64,000 nt of DNA from JABIAG01 sp964561995 (GTDB taxonomy: Archaea > Nanobdellota > Nanobdellia > Woesearchaeales > JABIAG01): positions 62,001 through 126,000 of the forward strand of contig CAZLQZ010000002.1 in assembly GCA_964561995.1 (NCBI GenBank). Direction: 5' to 3'. This document shows positions 1-9,192 of the stretch, in pieces (the stretch's first letter is position 1; the number at the start of each line of letters is the position of its first letter). The notes beneath the pieces are model-generated. The model did not search any database and had not been told where the DNA came from. It saw only the letters and a program-made list of their open reading frames with translations. Both the position numbers and the translations under genes were made by a program.

Positions 1-599
1 TGAAACTTCCAATTCATGAAACTGCAATATTCAGTTTTTTTCCTGCTAAAAATTTAGGTTGTTATGGGGATGGAGGGGCAGTAATAACTAATAATCAATC
101 TGTTGCAAAATTAGTTGCAAAATTAAGAAATCATGGCAGAATATCAAAATATGAATCTGATATAATTGGTTATGGTGAAAGATTAGATGCACTACAGGCT
201 GCAATTTTAGATATTAAATTAAAACATTTAAATGAATGGAGTAATCAAAGAATGAAAAATGCTTATTTATATAATGAGTTATTGAAAGATACCCTTCAAA
301 TTTCTATTCCTTTTGAAGAAAAACATTCAAAACATGTTTATTATATGTATGAAGTAAAAGCTCAGAAAAGAGACGATTTGATGGCTTTTTTAAAAGAAAA
401 AAACATTGCTTCGGGTATACATTATCCTTTACCACTTCATTTACAGAAATCATTAGAATTTTTAGGATATAAAGAAGGAGATTTTCCTATTGTTGAAAAA
501 GTTGCAAAAAATATACTTTCTTTGCCAATGTATCCAGAATTAACTGAACAACAAATTAGAGAAATAGTTAATCAAATTAAAACTTTTTATTCATTATAA
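1..599 (+). CDS. DegT/DnrJ/EryC1-type sugar aminotransferase, 3' part only
   Basis: The reading frame is open from the left edge (first full codon at base 3) to a TAA at 597-599, so about 198 C-terminal residues are present. Early in the fragment is FSFFPAKNLG followed by GDGGA. This is the PLP-lysine segment of DegT/DnrJ/EryC1 aminotransferases, and the Lys in PAKNLG should form the Schiff base. Further on, SGIHYPLPLH and LSLPMYPEL are family motifs of the C-terminal domain. These enzymes transaminate keto-sugar nucleotides, which fits the glycosyltransferase block downstream. An internal ATG at 252 is not the true start, because homology continues upstream of it. The last 23 bases overlap the convergent glycosyltransferase gene. 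The exact sugar substrate cannot be told. Confidence 0.9.
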   Translation, partial: KLPIHETAIFSFFPAKNLGCYGDGGAVITNNQSVAKLVAKLRNHGRISKYESDIIGYGERLDALQAAILDIKLKHLNEWSNQRMKNAYLYNELLKDTLQISIPFEEKHSKHVYYMYEVKAQKRDDLMAFLKEKNIASGIHYPLPLHLQKSLEFLGYKEGDFPIVEKVAKNILSLPMYPELTEQQIREIVNQIKTFYSL

Positions 600-1743
600 T
601 TTCTTTATAATAATTAATTAATTCATCTGCAAGTTTATTCCAATCATATTCTAATATCTTTTTTCTTGCATTTTTCGCTTTTTTTAAAGTTTCTTTTTTA
701 TTGTTTATTATGAAATTAATTTGTTTAGCGAATGAATCTAAGTCGCTAGGTTCATATAAGAATGCTGAGTCTTTTAAAATTTCTTTTAATACTCCAATTC
801 CACTAACAACTAAAGGTTTTTCCATTCCCATATATTCTAAAATTTTCAGATTAAGAGTAAATTCAGCACCAATCATTGATTTTGAAAATGGTGCTACTAA
901 AATATCGGCAGCATTTAGATAATGCGGAATTTTATCATGTTGTATTCTTCCAACAAAAAAACATCTCTTTTCGACTTTTAAATCTTTTGCAAGTTTTTGT
1001 AATTCTTGTTTTCCCTTCCCTTCTCCAACAACTACTAATCCTACCTCTTTAACTTTTGGTAATACTTTGATTACATCTAAGATATGATTGACTTTGTCTA
1101 ATTTTCCAATGAAAATTAGATTGTTTTTTGTATTTAATTTATCTTTGAAAATCTTTTTAATTGAATTATCTGTATTTTTATTTGAAAATATTTTACTATC
1201 TATTCCTGATGGAATTGTTTTTATTTCTCGATTATATTTTTTTTCAAAATAATCTGAAAGAGTTGGAGACATAGTTGTTATACCGTTTGCTCTTTTAATT
1301 AAAAATTCTTCTAACCATTTAACTATTTTAACTCTGTAATTTGGGTGAGTTTTTAATTCTTTCATAGTTTCCCATTCTATATCTCCCATTTCTAATACAA
1401 AAGGAACTTTTTGTTTTTTAGCAATTTTTTGTCCTATAAATCCAGAAAAAGGAGTAGGTCTAAAACCATGTACTATGTCATAATTTTGTTTATTACCTTT
1501 TATAATTGCAGATGGAATATAAAATATCATTGATATTTCTAAAATTTTGCTATTAAATTGTTTAGGATGAATTATTTTTAAATTTTTAATCTCTTCAAAT
1601 TTTAATTCTTTATATCCGGAATATTTATCGAATCTTGGAAGAATTAAAGTAACTTCATGACCTTTTTTTGCAACAGCTTTAGCTAAGTTATATTGTCTTA
1701 TTGCCGCAAATTTTGAAAAAGGATTAAGCATACTAATTTTCAT
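577..1743 (-). CDS. GT4-family glycosyltransferase (A)
   Basis: A 388-residue GT-B glycosyltransferase of the GT4 (RfaB-like) type. The N-terminal half has the Rossmann-like opening and a KGHEVTLILPR strand. The C-terminal half carries FIGKLDKVNH, VVVGEGKGKQELQKLA and NLKILEYMGMEKPLVVSG, the nucleotide-sugar-binding region. There is no signal peptide, so it probably acts on the cytoplasmic face on a lipid-linked sugar. It is the last of three GT4 genes on the minus strand, and its start overlaps the stop of the upstream GT4 gene by 4 bases (ATGA). This suggests one transcript and translational coupling. Donor and acceptor sugars are unknown. The acidic residue pattern before LEYMG is slightly off the usual E-x7-E spacing. 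Confidence 0.88.
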   Translation of the reverse strand: MKISMLNPFSKFAAIRQYNLAKAVAKKGHEVTLILPRFDKYSGYKELKFEEIKNLKIIHPKQFNSKILEISMIFYIPSAIIKGNKQNYDIVHGFRPTPFSGFIGQKIAKKQKVPFVLEMGDIEWETMKELKTHPNYRVKIVKWLEEFLIKRANGITTMSPTLSDYFEKKYNREIKTIPSGIDSKIFSNKNTDNSIKKIFKDKLNTKNNLIFIGKLDKVNHILDVIKVLPKVKEVGLVVVGEGKGKQELQKLAKDLKVEKRCFFVGRIQHDKIPHYLNAADILVAPFSKSMIGAEFTLNLKILEYMGMEKPLVVSGIGVLKEILKDSAFLYEPSDLDSFAKQINFIINNKKETLKKAKNARKKILEYDWNKLADELINYYKEIIMNKKF

Positions 1744-2900
1744 TTTTCAAATAACTCCAAAGTTTTATCACTAATTTTATCCCAAGTATAATTTTTAATT
1801 TTTTCAATAATTTTTTCCATTTTTTCTTTAATTTTTTTATCATCAAATATGTCTTTAACATGTTCTGCGATTTGTTTATGAATATTAGCTTCCATTTCAA
1901 GTGGATATCCCCCTATTTCTTTAAGAACATATTTTAGTCCTCCCATGTCTGCAAGTATTGATGGGATTCCTAAACTCATTGCTTCAACTGCTGTAAGTCC
2001 AAATCCTTCTCCAGTGGATGCAAGTACAAATATGTCTGCTAAAGAATAATAATCATCAACAGAAGGAACTTTTCCTGTAAAAAAACAATTATTTTCAACA
2101 TTATTTTCTTTAGCAATTTTTTTTAATTCTTCGCCATAACCTTGATCTTCACCAACAAAAACAAAACTTGTTGAAGGTTCATTTTTTAAAATTTCTTTAG
2201 CTGCTTTTATAATATGTTGAGCTCCTTTATATTTTACTAATCTTGCAACAAATAGTATTATCTTTTTTGGATTATTAAATTGTTTTTTTAAGTTTTCAAC
2301 ATTTTTTCTTCTTATTTTTTCAATACCATTTGGAATCAATTCAATTTTATTTTTACAATTTATGATTTCATTATATTGTTTAATATTTTCAGGAGTTAAA
2401 GCAATCAAGTTTTTTGCCCTTTTAAGAATTCTTCTTCCAATAATTGAATCAAATATATTTTTCAAAAAACCTAAAACTCCATCATAGTGGGCGATTATAT
2501 CATGTGCTGTAAGAATATATTTTTTTGAATATTTTGATACGATGTCCGCTTCGTACGTTTGATATCCGTGTACATGAACAATATCATATTTATTTATGTT
2601 ATTTTTAAGAAAACGCTTCATTTGAGGATTGAAACTATAAGGAAATAATTGAAATAAAGGTTGAAATCTAAAAATTTTAATTCCTTCAACGTTTTCTTTG
2701 TAACTTTTTTTATTTTTTGATTGAAAACTGAAAAATCTTCCTGTTGAAAATCCTCTTGTATCATTATTAGTTAAAGAAGTTGAAGTAATGACTGTAACAT
2801 CGTGTCCTTTATTTTTGAATTGTTTAGATAATTCATGTACTACTTTTTCTGATCCTCCTATTGCAGGTGGAAATCTATGACATACTTCTAATATTTTCAT
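1740..2900 (-). CDS. GT4-family glycosyltransferase (B)
   Basis: A 386-residue GT4 glycosyltransferase. The N-terminus has PPAIGGSEKVVHELSKQF, the glycine-rich acceptor-side loop typical of the family. The C-terminal domain contains FVARLVKYKGAQHII, FVGEDQGYGEELKKIA and EGFGLTAVEAMSLGIPSI, which holds an intact E-x7-E motif for the nucleotide-sugar diphosphate. It is cytoplasmic or peripheral, with no membrane segment. Four-base overlaps on both sides place it in the middle of a three-gene glycosyltransferase operon. It probably extends a lipid-linked glycan later used by the AglB protein encoded upstream. The specific sugar cannot be assigned. Confidence 0.9.
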   Translation of the reverse strand: MKILEVCHRFPPAIGGSEKVVHELSKQFKNKGHDVTVITSTSLTNNDTRGFSTGRFFSFQSKNKKSYKENVEGIKIFRFQPLFQLFPYSFNPQMKRFLKNNINKYDIVHVHGYQTYEADIVSKYSKKYILTAHDIIAHYDGVLGFLKNIFDSIIGRRILKRAKNLIALTPENIKQYNEIINCKNKIELIPNGIEKIRRKNVENLKKQFNNPKKIILFVARLVKYKGAQHIIKAAKEILKNEPSTSFVFVGEDQGYGEELKKIAKENNVENNCFFTGKVPSVDDYYSLADIFVLASTGEGFGLTAVEAMSLGIPSILADMGGLKYVLKEIGGYPLEMEANIHKQIAEHVKDIFDDKKIKEKMEKIIEKIKNYTWDKISDKTLELFEK

Positions 2901-4024
2901 TTTAATTCTCCATAAATTTCTTCATATTTAGCAATTGTATCTTTCCATAAAAATTTCTTTTCAGGAAATTTGTCATATTCTTTATTAAAAATGCTTACTA
3001 CTCCTGATGTAATTTCTTTTTCATTTCCTGGTTCAACTAATTTTCCTTTTCCAGTTATTACTTCCGGTAGAGAGGTCGTATTTGATGCTACTACCGGTTT
3101 TCCTAAGCTACAGGCTTCTACACAAGTATAACCAAATCCTTCTGAAAGTGATGGGATAACAACACAATCTGCCATTATAACATAATTTGGAAGTTCACTA
3201 TAAGGTACTGGATCAAGAATAACAACTTCTTCTTTAATCTTAAGTTCTTTAATTATATTAATCAATTTATCATATTCTTTTTTGTATGTTTTATCTTTGC
3301 TTAATATTAATACTAATCTTGAGTTTTTAATTTGTTTTTTAATTAAAGGTACTGCTTTAATCAAGTATTCAAATCCTTTAGATGTTCCAGGTCTTCCGGA
3401 TGCAAAATAAACAAATTTATTTTTCAAGTTGAGTTTATTTCTTATTTTATCTCCATTATATTTTTTTGGATTCCATTGTTCGTAGTCCATTCCATTATGA
3501 ACAGTAATTACTTTTTTCTCTGGAATTTTTAGTTTAAGTAATTCTTTTTTAGTTGAATTTGATACACAAGCATATTTATCAAAAGAAATATTATAAATTC
3601 TTTTTTCAAGAAAGTTATGAATAAAAGCAGAAGTTTTACTCTTTTTTGTAACATTTTTCCACAAATTTACCCAGACTTCATGGACTGTAATTAAAACTTT
3701 TTTCTTATTAATTTTTGCTCCAATCCATGCTGGTAAACTTCCAGTAAAAGTTGTTGTATGAACTAAATCATATTTTTTACTCTCTTTGATTACTTTTGGA
3801 ATTGCAAATAATGTGAAGAAATATCTTGAATTAAATTTTGGAACTAAAATTCTTTCAATTTCTACTCCATTTAAGATTTCTTTTCTTTTAGTATTGGGTA
3901 ATCTAGAAGTAATTACTTTAATTTTATGACCTTTTTTTGCTAAACCTTCACATAAATTTTTGAATACTATCTCTACTCCTCCTATGTGAGGTAAGTAATA
4001 TTCTAATACAAATAATATCTTCAT
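2897..4024 (-). CDS. GT4-family glycosyltransferase (C)
   Basis: A 375-residue GT4 enzyme and the first of the three consecutive GT4 genes. Its N-terminus (VLEYYLPHIGGVEIVFKNL) has the GGVE acceptor loop. The C-terminal domain shows FASGRPGTSKGFEYLIKA and EGFGYTCVEACSLGKPVV, with the E-x7-E motif intact. The A, B and C paralogues share the fold but are clearly different sequences, so they probably add different residues or linkages. The start is the ATG at 4024. A 36-base gap separates it from the DUF2304 gene upstream, and a TATA-like AT-rich stretch lies there, so the three GT4 genes may have their own promoter. Confidence 0.9.
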   Translation of the reverse strand: MKILFVLEYYLPHIGGVEIVFKNLCEGLAKKGHKIKVITSRLPNTKRKEILNGVEIERILVPKFNSRYFFTLFAIPKVIKESKKYDLVHTTTFTGSLPAWIGAKINKKKVLITVHEVWVNLWKNVTKKSKTSAFIHNFLEKRIYNISFDKYACVSNSTKKELLKLKIPEKKVITVHNGMDYEQWNPKKYNGDKIRNKLNLKNKFVYFASGRPGTSKGFEYLIKAVPLIKKQIKNSRLVLILSKDKTYKKEYDKLINIIKELKIKEEVVILDPVPYSELPNYVIMADCVVIPSLSEGFGYTCVEACSLGKPVVASNTTSLPEVITGKGKLVEPGNEKEITSGVVSIFNKEYDKFPEKKFLWKDTIAKYEEIYGELK

Positions 4025-4060
4025 TTTAATAATTAAGAATAATATGTATTTAAAGTTATC

Positions 4061-4399
4061 TTATTTTTTCTTTTCAGCACTATTAAATGCAATTTTTCTA
4101 ACTAAATTTTCGAGTTTATTATTATTTTTTTTAACAATTAAATAGTTTTGGATAGTTAATGCAGTTAAAAATAAAAACCCAAGTACTGTAAAAAAATCCA
4201 TTGTTCTTGATATAGACAAGCTTTCTACAATAAAATCTAAAGACCCTGGAAAAAGAGTAACAAAACCAAATAAAACCCAAATTAATAACCAAAACATTAA
4301 TTCTGGTTTACTAAATTCTTTTCTTTTATAATGTAAGAACGTAAAGTACATAATTCCTATTGCAAATAATAACCCTATAATTTGTATTCCTAATAACAT
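4061..4399 (-). CDS. DUF2304 membrane protein
   Basis: A 112-residue protein with three predicted membrane helices (about residues 3-20, 34-52 and 68-88) and a basic C-terminal tail. Size, helix spacing and the KPELMFWLLIWVLFG segment match the DUF2304 family. These proteins are very often encoded next to a GT2 polyprenyl-phosphate glycosyltransferase. Here the GT2 gene is directly upstream with only a one-base gap. An accessory or membrane-anchoring role for that glycosyltransferase is inferred from this conserved pairing. No catalytic residues are recognisable. Confidence 0.75.
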   Translation of the reverse strand: MLLGIQIIGLLFAIGIMYFTFLHYKRKEFSKPELMFWLLIWVLFGFVTLFPGSLDFIVESLSISRTMDFFTVLGFLFLTALTIQNYLIVKKNNNKLENLVRKIAFNSAEKKK

Positions 4400-4400
4400 T

Positions 4401-5072
4401 TTATAATGAAAACAACCTCCACTTTATTAAGTTTATTCCTACTTTTAATCCATCCATGATTGTTGTGCCTTTATATTTGTCTCCGTAGATAGTACTGATT
4501 GGTACTTCACAATATTTGATTTTTCTATTTCCTGCACGAGCAATCATTTCTGATTCCATTGAATAATCATTTGCTTTCCACCTAATTTTTTTATAAGTTT
4601 TGGAAGTAAATGCTCTAAACCCTGATTGAGTATCTCTTAATTTTATGCCATAAAAAATTGTAGTTAATTTATTAATTCCAAAATTGCCTATTCTAAATAG
4701 TAGTGGCATTCTTGCTGATAACTCTCTATATCCAAAAACTAAATCATACTTTTCTAATGCTTTAATGAAATTAGGAATTAATTTTGGATCGTGTTGTCCA
4801 TCAGCATCAACAACTACAATTGCTTTTGCATTTTTTTGAATTGCATAATCACATCCTGTTTTCAATGCAGCTCCTTTTCCCAAATTTACAATGTGTTTTA
4901 ATACAATAGTTCCTTTTTCTTTTTTTGCAATTTCAGAAGTATTATCTTTGCTTCCATCATCAACTACAATTACATTATTTACTATATTTTTAACTTCTTT
5001 TAGAACTTTTCCAATTCTTTCACCTTCATTATGAGCGGGTATTACAACGAAAACATTATTTTTTTGTTTCAT
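4401..5072 (-). CDS. GT2 glycosyltransferase, dolichyl-phosphate mannose/glucose synthase-like
   Basis: A 223-residue GT2 enzyme without membrane helices. It begins FVVIPAHNEGERIGKVLKEV, followed by VIVVDDGSKDNTSEIAK and the metal-binding DxD in VVVDADGQHDPKL. DTQSGFRAFTSK is the signature found in dolichyl-phosphate sugar synthases. These transfer a sugar from a nucleotide donor to a polyprenyl phosphate, producing the lipid-linked sugars used in archaeal N-glycosylation. It lies 11 bases after the oligosaccharyltransferase gene and 1 base before DUF2304, all in the same direction. Activity on dolichyl phosphate rather than another lipid is inferred. Confidence 0.88.
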   Translation of the reverse strand: MKQKNNVFVVIPAHNEGERIGKVLKEVKNIVNNVIVVDDGSKDNTSEIAKKEKGTIVLKHIVNLGKGAALKTGCDYAIQKNAKAIVVVDADGQHDPKLIPNFIKALEKYDLVFGYRELSARMPLLFRIGNFGINKLTTIFYGIKLRDTQSGFRAFTSKTYKKIRWKANDYSMESEMIARAGNRKIKYCEVPISTIYGDKYKGTTIMDGLKVGINLIKWRLFSL

Positions 5073-5083
5073 TATTATTTAAG

Positions 5084-7912
5084 TTAATTTGTTATTGATT
5101 CATTAATGTTTGTTTTAAAATAAACATTGTTCTTTGAGTTACATTCCCAATCAACACTGTAAACATAAATTTTTCCACCCGTTATTTGTGTTTGTTCATC
5201 AAATAAGTTGAAACATTTTAAACCATGTCCTTGAGTAAAAAACATTCTTGTAAACATACCATTGACTAATAATGGGTCTGTAAACATCATTTTATATGTG
5301 TTTCCGATTGGAATAATTAAAGCAGAAACTCCTATTTTGGAATCGTTATACTTAATTTCATTACTTCCATTTTCATTCATGTAAACACTTGATGAAATGT
5401 GAATTTTTTCATCTCCTTGTAATACATAAGTTTCTTTTGAAGTTGTGTTAAAAATTAAAGGTATTTGATTTCCATTAAGTGTATTTACACATTGAAATGT
5501 TTCATCATTAACTTTTTGACAAGTATTTAAATTAGATACATATCCTGGCCAAGGACTAATCCATCTGTTAGCATCTTCTGTTCTTATTTCATCATAATAT
5601 TGAAGTGCTTTTTCTTCATCTAATCCAAATTCCTCTTTTAAAATTGTAATTCCTTCTGATTCACTTTTTCCTTTTACTTTTTGAATCATTGAAGCTTTTT
5701 CAAAGTTCCAAGTTCCAAAATGCCCCCATACTCCCGATTTTCCAATCATATCTTCTGAAGCAATAACAAATGCTTCTGGAGGAGTACAATGAGAATTTTC
5801 AATAACTAAGTCTATTGTAGATTGACTTATGCTTTTGTTATTTAAATAATTAATTGCTTCTTGTTTTTTCATTAAAATAATTTCTTTAATTATTTTTATA
5901 CTTTGTAAGTCATTATTTAATTCTTTGTTAAGATATTTGTATGCGTTGTTTCCGCCACAATCAATCATTCTTAAAATAGCTACTGATTCTTTTTCATTTG
6001 AAGTTTGTAATAATTTTCCTACCCAATGGGCCTGTGGTTTATCTTGTGATGCACCATCAAAAGTTACTGATCTATCTGCAACATATTGGAACCAATGTCC
6101 AAAATCCCACCATGATGTGATGATTGCATTTTCATTAGATGAAATTTTAATGTTAGTTAAAGAACTCCACCATGCATCATTCATTGAAGGAATTTCATGA
6201 ACTGCTTGATTATATCCTGCTTTGACTGGATTAATTAATAAAACAATTGCTAAAACAATAAAACAAACTTGTATAAAAATTTTGTTTATGTTTAATGCTT
6301 TTGGTATTTTTTTTGCTGCTAATTCATATAGTATTCCAATTAAACATCCAATAGCAATACTAAATGCTGGAACTAATAATAAAGTAAATCTTAAACCTTT
6401 TGTTGAACCATAAATTGTTCCTATAAACCAAACTGCTAAAAATGCCATATATTTAATATCAACCTTTCCTTTTTTGTTTTTAATAAATAATGTTAATATT
6501 ATTCCAAGAACTGCTAAGGCAAAAAATAAAGTGCCACCCATTGCACTTATTGTTTGTTCTACTGAAGCAGGGTTTAATTCTGCAACTGTTGTTAAAACAT
6601 TAGGCCAAATTTTTGTAGTTGCAACATCTTTAATATTAATAATACTTAAAGGAAATCCTAAAAATGCATTGAAAAAATGGTTTATGCCTGCAAAAAAACC
6701 AGTATCATATAATATTCCAACTCCTAAAGTTGAAAAAATAAAGAATGGTAAACCAGTATTCATTAAATCTTTTATGTTTTGTTTAATTTCTTTTCTGTTT
6801 ATAATTAATACATACATTAAGTAAATTATTATTGTTGCTATTATAAAGTCAAATATGTACCACCATCCAGTCCAAAATCTGGAATAAATTCCTACACAAA
6901 TTCCAGAAAGTGAACTTAAAATGATTTTTTTCTTTAATGTTTTAGCTTCAAAAGCTTCTAAAAATATCCAAGCAATTAATAATGGAAAAAATACATTATA
7001 TGGGTCAGTGTCAGCAAAACCAGCCACTGTTCTTGTCATAAAAGCATTGTGAACAGCTAATAAAGTTGAACCTACTGTTGCTCCAAAATTTCCTGCAACT
7101 TTTTTAATTATAAAAAAACAAGGGATTATAGCTAATGTTGAAATTATTAATGGAACAAAGAATATTGCTCTTAATAAGTCATTATTGCCAAATATTTGTG
7201 ATATTTTATATGTGAATAAGTTAATATAAATGTGCCAATTATGGTCTGCTGGGTCTCCTAATGGTGCAACTCGATGATTGTTCCATGAAATTCCATCTCT
7301 AATTTCATCTCCTACATGACCATTTTCTATTAAATTTCTTGTATGTCTTGCATAATAATATGGGTCTATTGCTAATAAATAAGTTTGACCATCTTCATTT
7401 CTTAATCTTGATTTAAATGAATTTGCATAAAGTTCAATTCCTTGTTTGTAAGGTACTTGTGCAATTTGTCCATTTTGTGGTATGTAAACTTTATCTTTTT
7501 TTAGTTTAAACCATTCTTCTTCAATTAATTTATTTATATTTGCATCAGGTAAATTAGGATATTGTTGTTTAACTGATTGGGCAATAAGATTTTTATTAAA
7601 ACTTTCAAGACTTCCTGCTGCGGATTCATCCATTAAGGGTAAGTGAGCGGGTTGAATTCTAATGAATATACTTAAAAAAATGGGAATTAATATTAATAAT
7701 ATAATTGAATATTTTTTTGTGAATGTTTGAGTCTCTTTCCACCCTTTTTTGAAACTTTCTTTTACATCTACTTCATCATCGGATGTTTTTTCAGTTTTAA
7801 TTTCTTCTTGTGAATCTTTTTTTTTTCCAAACCAACCTTTAATTTTATCTTTTACTTTAGAAAAATCAATTTGAATTTCTTCATCTTTTTCTTTATGTTG
7901 TTGTTCTTCCAT
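5084..7912 (-). CDS. aglB: Oligosaccharyltransferase STT3/AglB
   Basis: A 942-residue multi-pass membrane protein that transfers the assembled glycan from a dolichyl carrier to Asn of Asn-Xaa-Ser/Thr on the outer face. After a charged cytosolic N-terminus of about 70 residues, the first loop has LPLMDESAAG. Further acidic residues lie in AIDPYYYARH, and about a dozen helices follow. The soluble domain starts with SWWDFGHWFQY, the conserved WWDYG motif with Phe replacing Tyr. The start is the ATG at 7912. It is preceded by the ribosome-binding sequence GTGAGGGG at 7920-7927, whose GTG would otherwise give a longer, less likely frame. It heads the DUF2304/GT2 group and matches the sequon-rich surface proteins in the window. 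Confidence 0.95.
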   Translation of the reverse strand: MEEQQHKEKDEEIQIDFSKVKDKIKGWFGKKKDSQEEIKTEKTSDDEVDVKESFKKGWKETQTFTKKYSIILLILIPIFLSIFIRIQPAHLPLMDESAAGSLESFNKNLIAQSVKQQYPNLPDANINKLIEEEWFKLKKDKVYIPQNGQIAQVPYKQGIELYANSFKSRLRNEDGQTYLLAIDPYYYARHTRNLIENGHVGDEIRDGISWNNHRVAPLGDPADHNWHIYINLFTYKISQIFGNNDLLRAIFFVPLIISTLAIIPCFFIIKKVAGNFGATVGSTLLAVHNAFMTRTVAGFADTDPYNVFFPLLIAWIFLEAFEAKTLKKKIILSSLSGICVGIYSRFWTGWWYIFDFIIATIIIYLMYVLIINRKEIKQNIKDLMNTGLPFFIFSTLGVGILYDTGFFAGINHFFNAFLGFPLSIINIKDVATTKIWPNVLTTVAELNPASVEQTISAMGGTLFFALAVLGIILTLFIKNKKGKVDIKYMAFLAVWFIGTIYGSTKGLRFTLLLVPAFSIAIGCLIGILYELAAKKIPKALNINKIFIQVCFIVLAIVLLINPVKAGYNQAVHEIPSMNDAWWSSLTNIKISSNENAIITSWWDFGHWFQYVADRSVTFDGASQDKPQAHWVGKLLQTSNEKESVAILRMIDCGGNNAYKYLNKELNNDLQSIKIIKEIILMKKQEAINYLNNKSISQSTIDLVIENSHCTPPEAFVIASEDMIGKSGVWGHFGTWNFEKASMIQKVKGKSESEGITILKEEFGLDEEKALQYYDEIRTEDANRWISPWPGYVSNLNTCQKVNDETFQCVNTLNGNQIPLIFNTTSKETYVLQGDEKIHISSSVYMNENGSNEIKYNDSKIGVSALIIPIGNTYKMMFTDPLLVNGMFTRMFFTQGHGLKCFNLFDEQTQITGGKIYVYSVDWECNSKNNVYFKTNINESITN

Positions 7913-7927
7913 TTTTAAACCCCTCAC
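7910..7927 (-). promoter_or_regulatory. Shine-Dalgarno site deciding the aglB start
   Basis: On the minus strand GTGAGGGGTTTAAAA immediately precedes the ATG at 7912. The GAGGGG core is complementary to the 16S rRNA 3' end. The same GTGAGGGG appears before the rubrerythrin gene at 59683. It argues against the in-frame GTG at 7927 as the start. Confidence 0.7.
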
Positions 7928-7953
7928 GGATTGTTTAAGAATAAGTAATTTCT

Positions 7954-9009
7954 TTATAAAGTTTTGGGGACTAAGAGTAATAGCTTTGGTTCTTTTATTA
8001 TTAATTGAATTATTACTTTTTTAAGATTATCTCTGTCTATATTTGATATGATCTTTTTATTTTTTTCTTTTGATAATGTTTTTATCAAATAATCAATATC
8101 TTTTGAAGATAATTTGTCTAAGATTTTTCTTGCAATTAAATGAATCCATAGTTCTTTTCTTACTTTTTTTAATCCTTTTTTATAGTTTTTGTTATTAATT
8201 AAACAATTTGCTAAAATTTTTGATGACATTAAACCTTGTACAATTCCTCCTCCTGTTGTTGCTTTAACTAATGATGCCGCATCTCCAACAACATATGTTG
8301 ATTTTTTTTGAAATATTTCTTTACTATTATATATAGGGATTAATCCTGCTTGTAATTCTTTATTTCTGTTCTTTGAAAATTTATTAAAAATGGTTTTAGC
8401 ATTTTTTTGGTTTGCTATAATCCCTTTTCTACATTTTTTATTATTTTCTGGAACAATCCATCCAAATTTACCAAATTTAAGAAAAACTTCTATATCATTA
8501 TTATTTTTTAGATTAATAAGCTCTTGTATCCCCATAAAATTTTTATTTTTATTTTTTAAATATTTTGAGACAATTGAGTTTGGACCATCAGCTCCAATTA
8601 AAATTCCTTTTTTTATTTCTATTCTTTTATTTTTATTTTTTAGAATAATTTTATTTTTTTTAATTTCGATAAGTCTATGTTCTAGAAAAAACGTCACTCC
8701 TTTTTTTTTTGCTTTTTTATAAAAATGTTTATCCAATTTTTCTCTATCTAAAATTAAATCTGGATTTTTAAGAATTATATTTATTTTTTTTTTGTTTCCG
8801 TGAATTGTAAACTGATTTATTTTATTTACTATTATTTCTTTTGGTATATTTACTACGTTATTAATTTCATTAGTTACAATGCCAGTACATTGAACTGGTT
8901 TACCTACTTCATTGTGTTCTTCGTAAACATTAACTTTAAATTTTTTTACAAGAAGGTATGCCAAATAACAACCAACAGGGCCTGCACCGATAATATTAAT
9001 GGTTTTCAT
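7954..9009 (-). CDS. Geranylgeranyl reductase-family flavoprotein
   Basis: A 351-residue FAD-dependent oxidoreductase. The N-terminus has the dinucleotide motif GAGPVG (residues 8-13), then EVGKPVQCTGIV, the characteristic segment with a conserved Cys. The later GDAASLVKATTGGG is the second FAD contact. This combination identifies the geranylgeranyl reductase family, which saturates double bonds of archaeal membrane lipids or of polyprenyl carriers. It is somewhat shorter than the usual roughly 390 residues. It stands downstream of a divergent promoter region shared with the surface gene at 9193. Placement beside AglB leaves open whether its substrate is membrane lipid or dolichyl phosphate. 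Confidence 0.85.
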   Translation of the reverse strand: MKTINIIGAGPVGCYLAYLLVKKFKVNVYEEHNEVGKPVQCTGIVTNEINNVVNIPKEIIVNKINQFTIHGNKKKINIILKNPDLILDREKLDKHFYKKAKKKGVTFFLEHRLIEIKKNKIILKNKNKRIEIKKGILIGADGPNSIVSKYLKNKNKNFMGIQELINLKNNNDIEVFLKFGKFGWIVPENNKKCRKGIIANQKNAKTIFNKFSKNRNKELQAGLIPIYNSKEIFQKKSTYVVGDAASLVKATTGGGIVQGLMSSKILANCLINNKNYKKGLKKVRKELWIHLIARKILDKLSSKDIDYLIKTLSKEKNKKIISNIDRDNLKKVIIQLIIKEPKLLLLVPKTL

Positions 9010-9056
9010 TTTGTATGTTTAATTGGGTATGATTTAATATTCATTTTGTTCTTTTA

Positions 9057-9134
9057 TAATCTTTATAAGTGATTAATTCTTTATTTCAATTTAATCACTA
9101 TTTAATAATGGTAAACTGGGGTAATCTTTATAAG
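9057..9134 (+). promoter_or_regulatory. Duplicated TATA promoter element upstream of 9193
   Basis: The 13-mer TAATCTTTATAAG occurs at 9057-9069 and again at 9122-9134, each containing a CTTTATAAG TATA box. The second copy would place a transcription start near 9160, leaving a short leader that carries the GAGGGG ribosome site. The first would give a longer leader or be a remnant of duplication. Confidence 0.5.
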
Positions 9135-9192
9135 CTTTACTCAATTACCTTGATAAACTTATTAGGATAAAATATTTGAGGGGTTAATAAAA

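Noticed and set aside
6222..6824. Plus-strand ORFs inside aglB
   Set aside because: They are antisense to a well-supported gene, and their hydrophobic composition mirrors the membrane codons of aglB. The same reasoning removes the other antisense ORFs within the glycosyltransferase, SecD/SecF, ValRS and TGT genes.
1..9009. Mobile genomic island
   Set aside because: No integrase, transposase, terminal repeats or tRNA boundary. Base composition matches the rest of the window.
8390..9072. Plus-strand Phe/Ile-rich ORFs opposite the geranylgeranyl reductase gene
   Set aside because: Low-complexity reverse complements of Lys- and Asn-rich coding sequence, with no homology or ribosome site.
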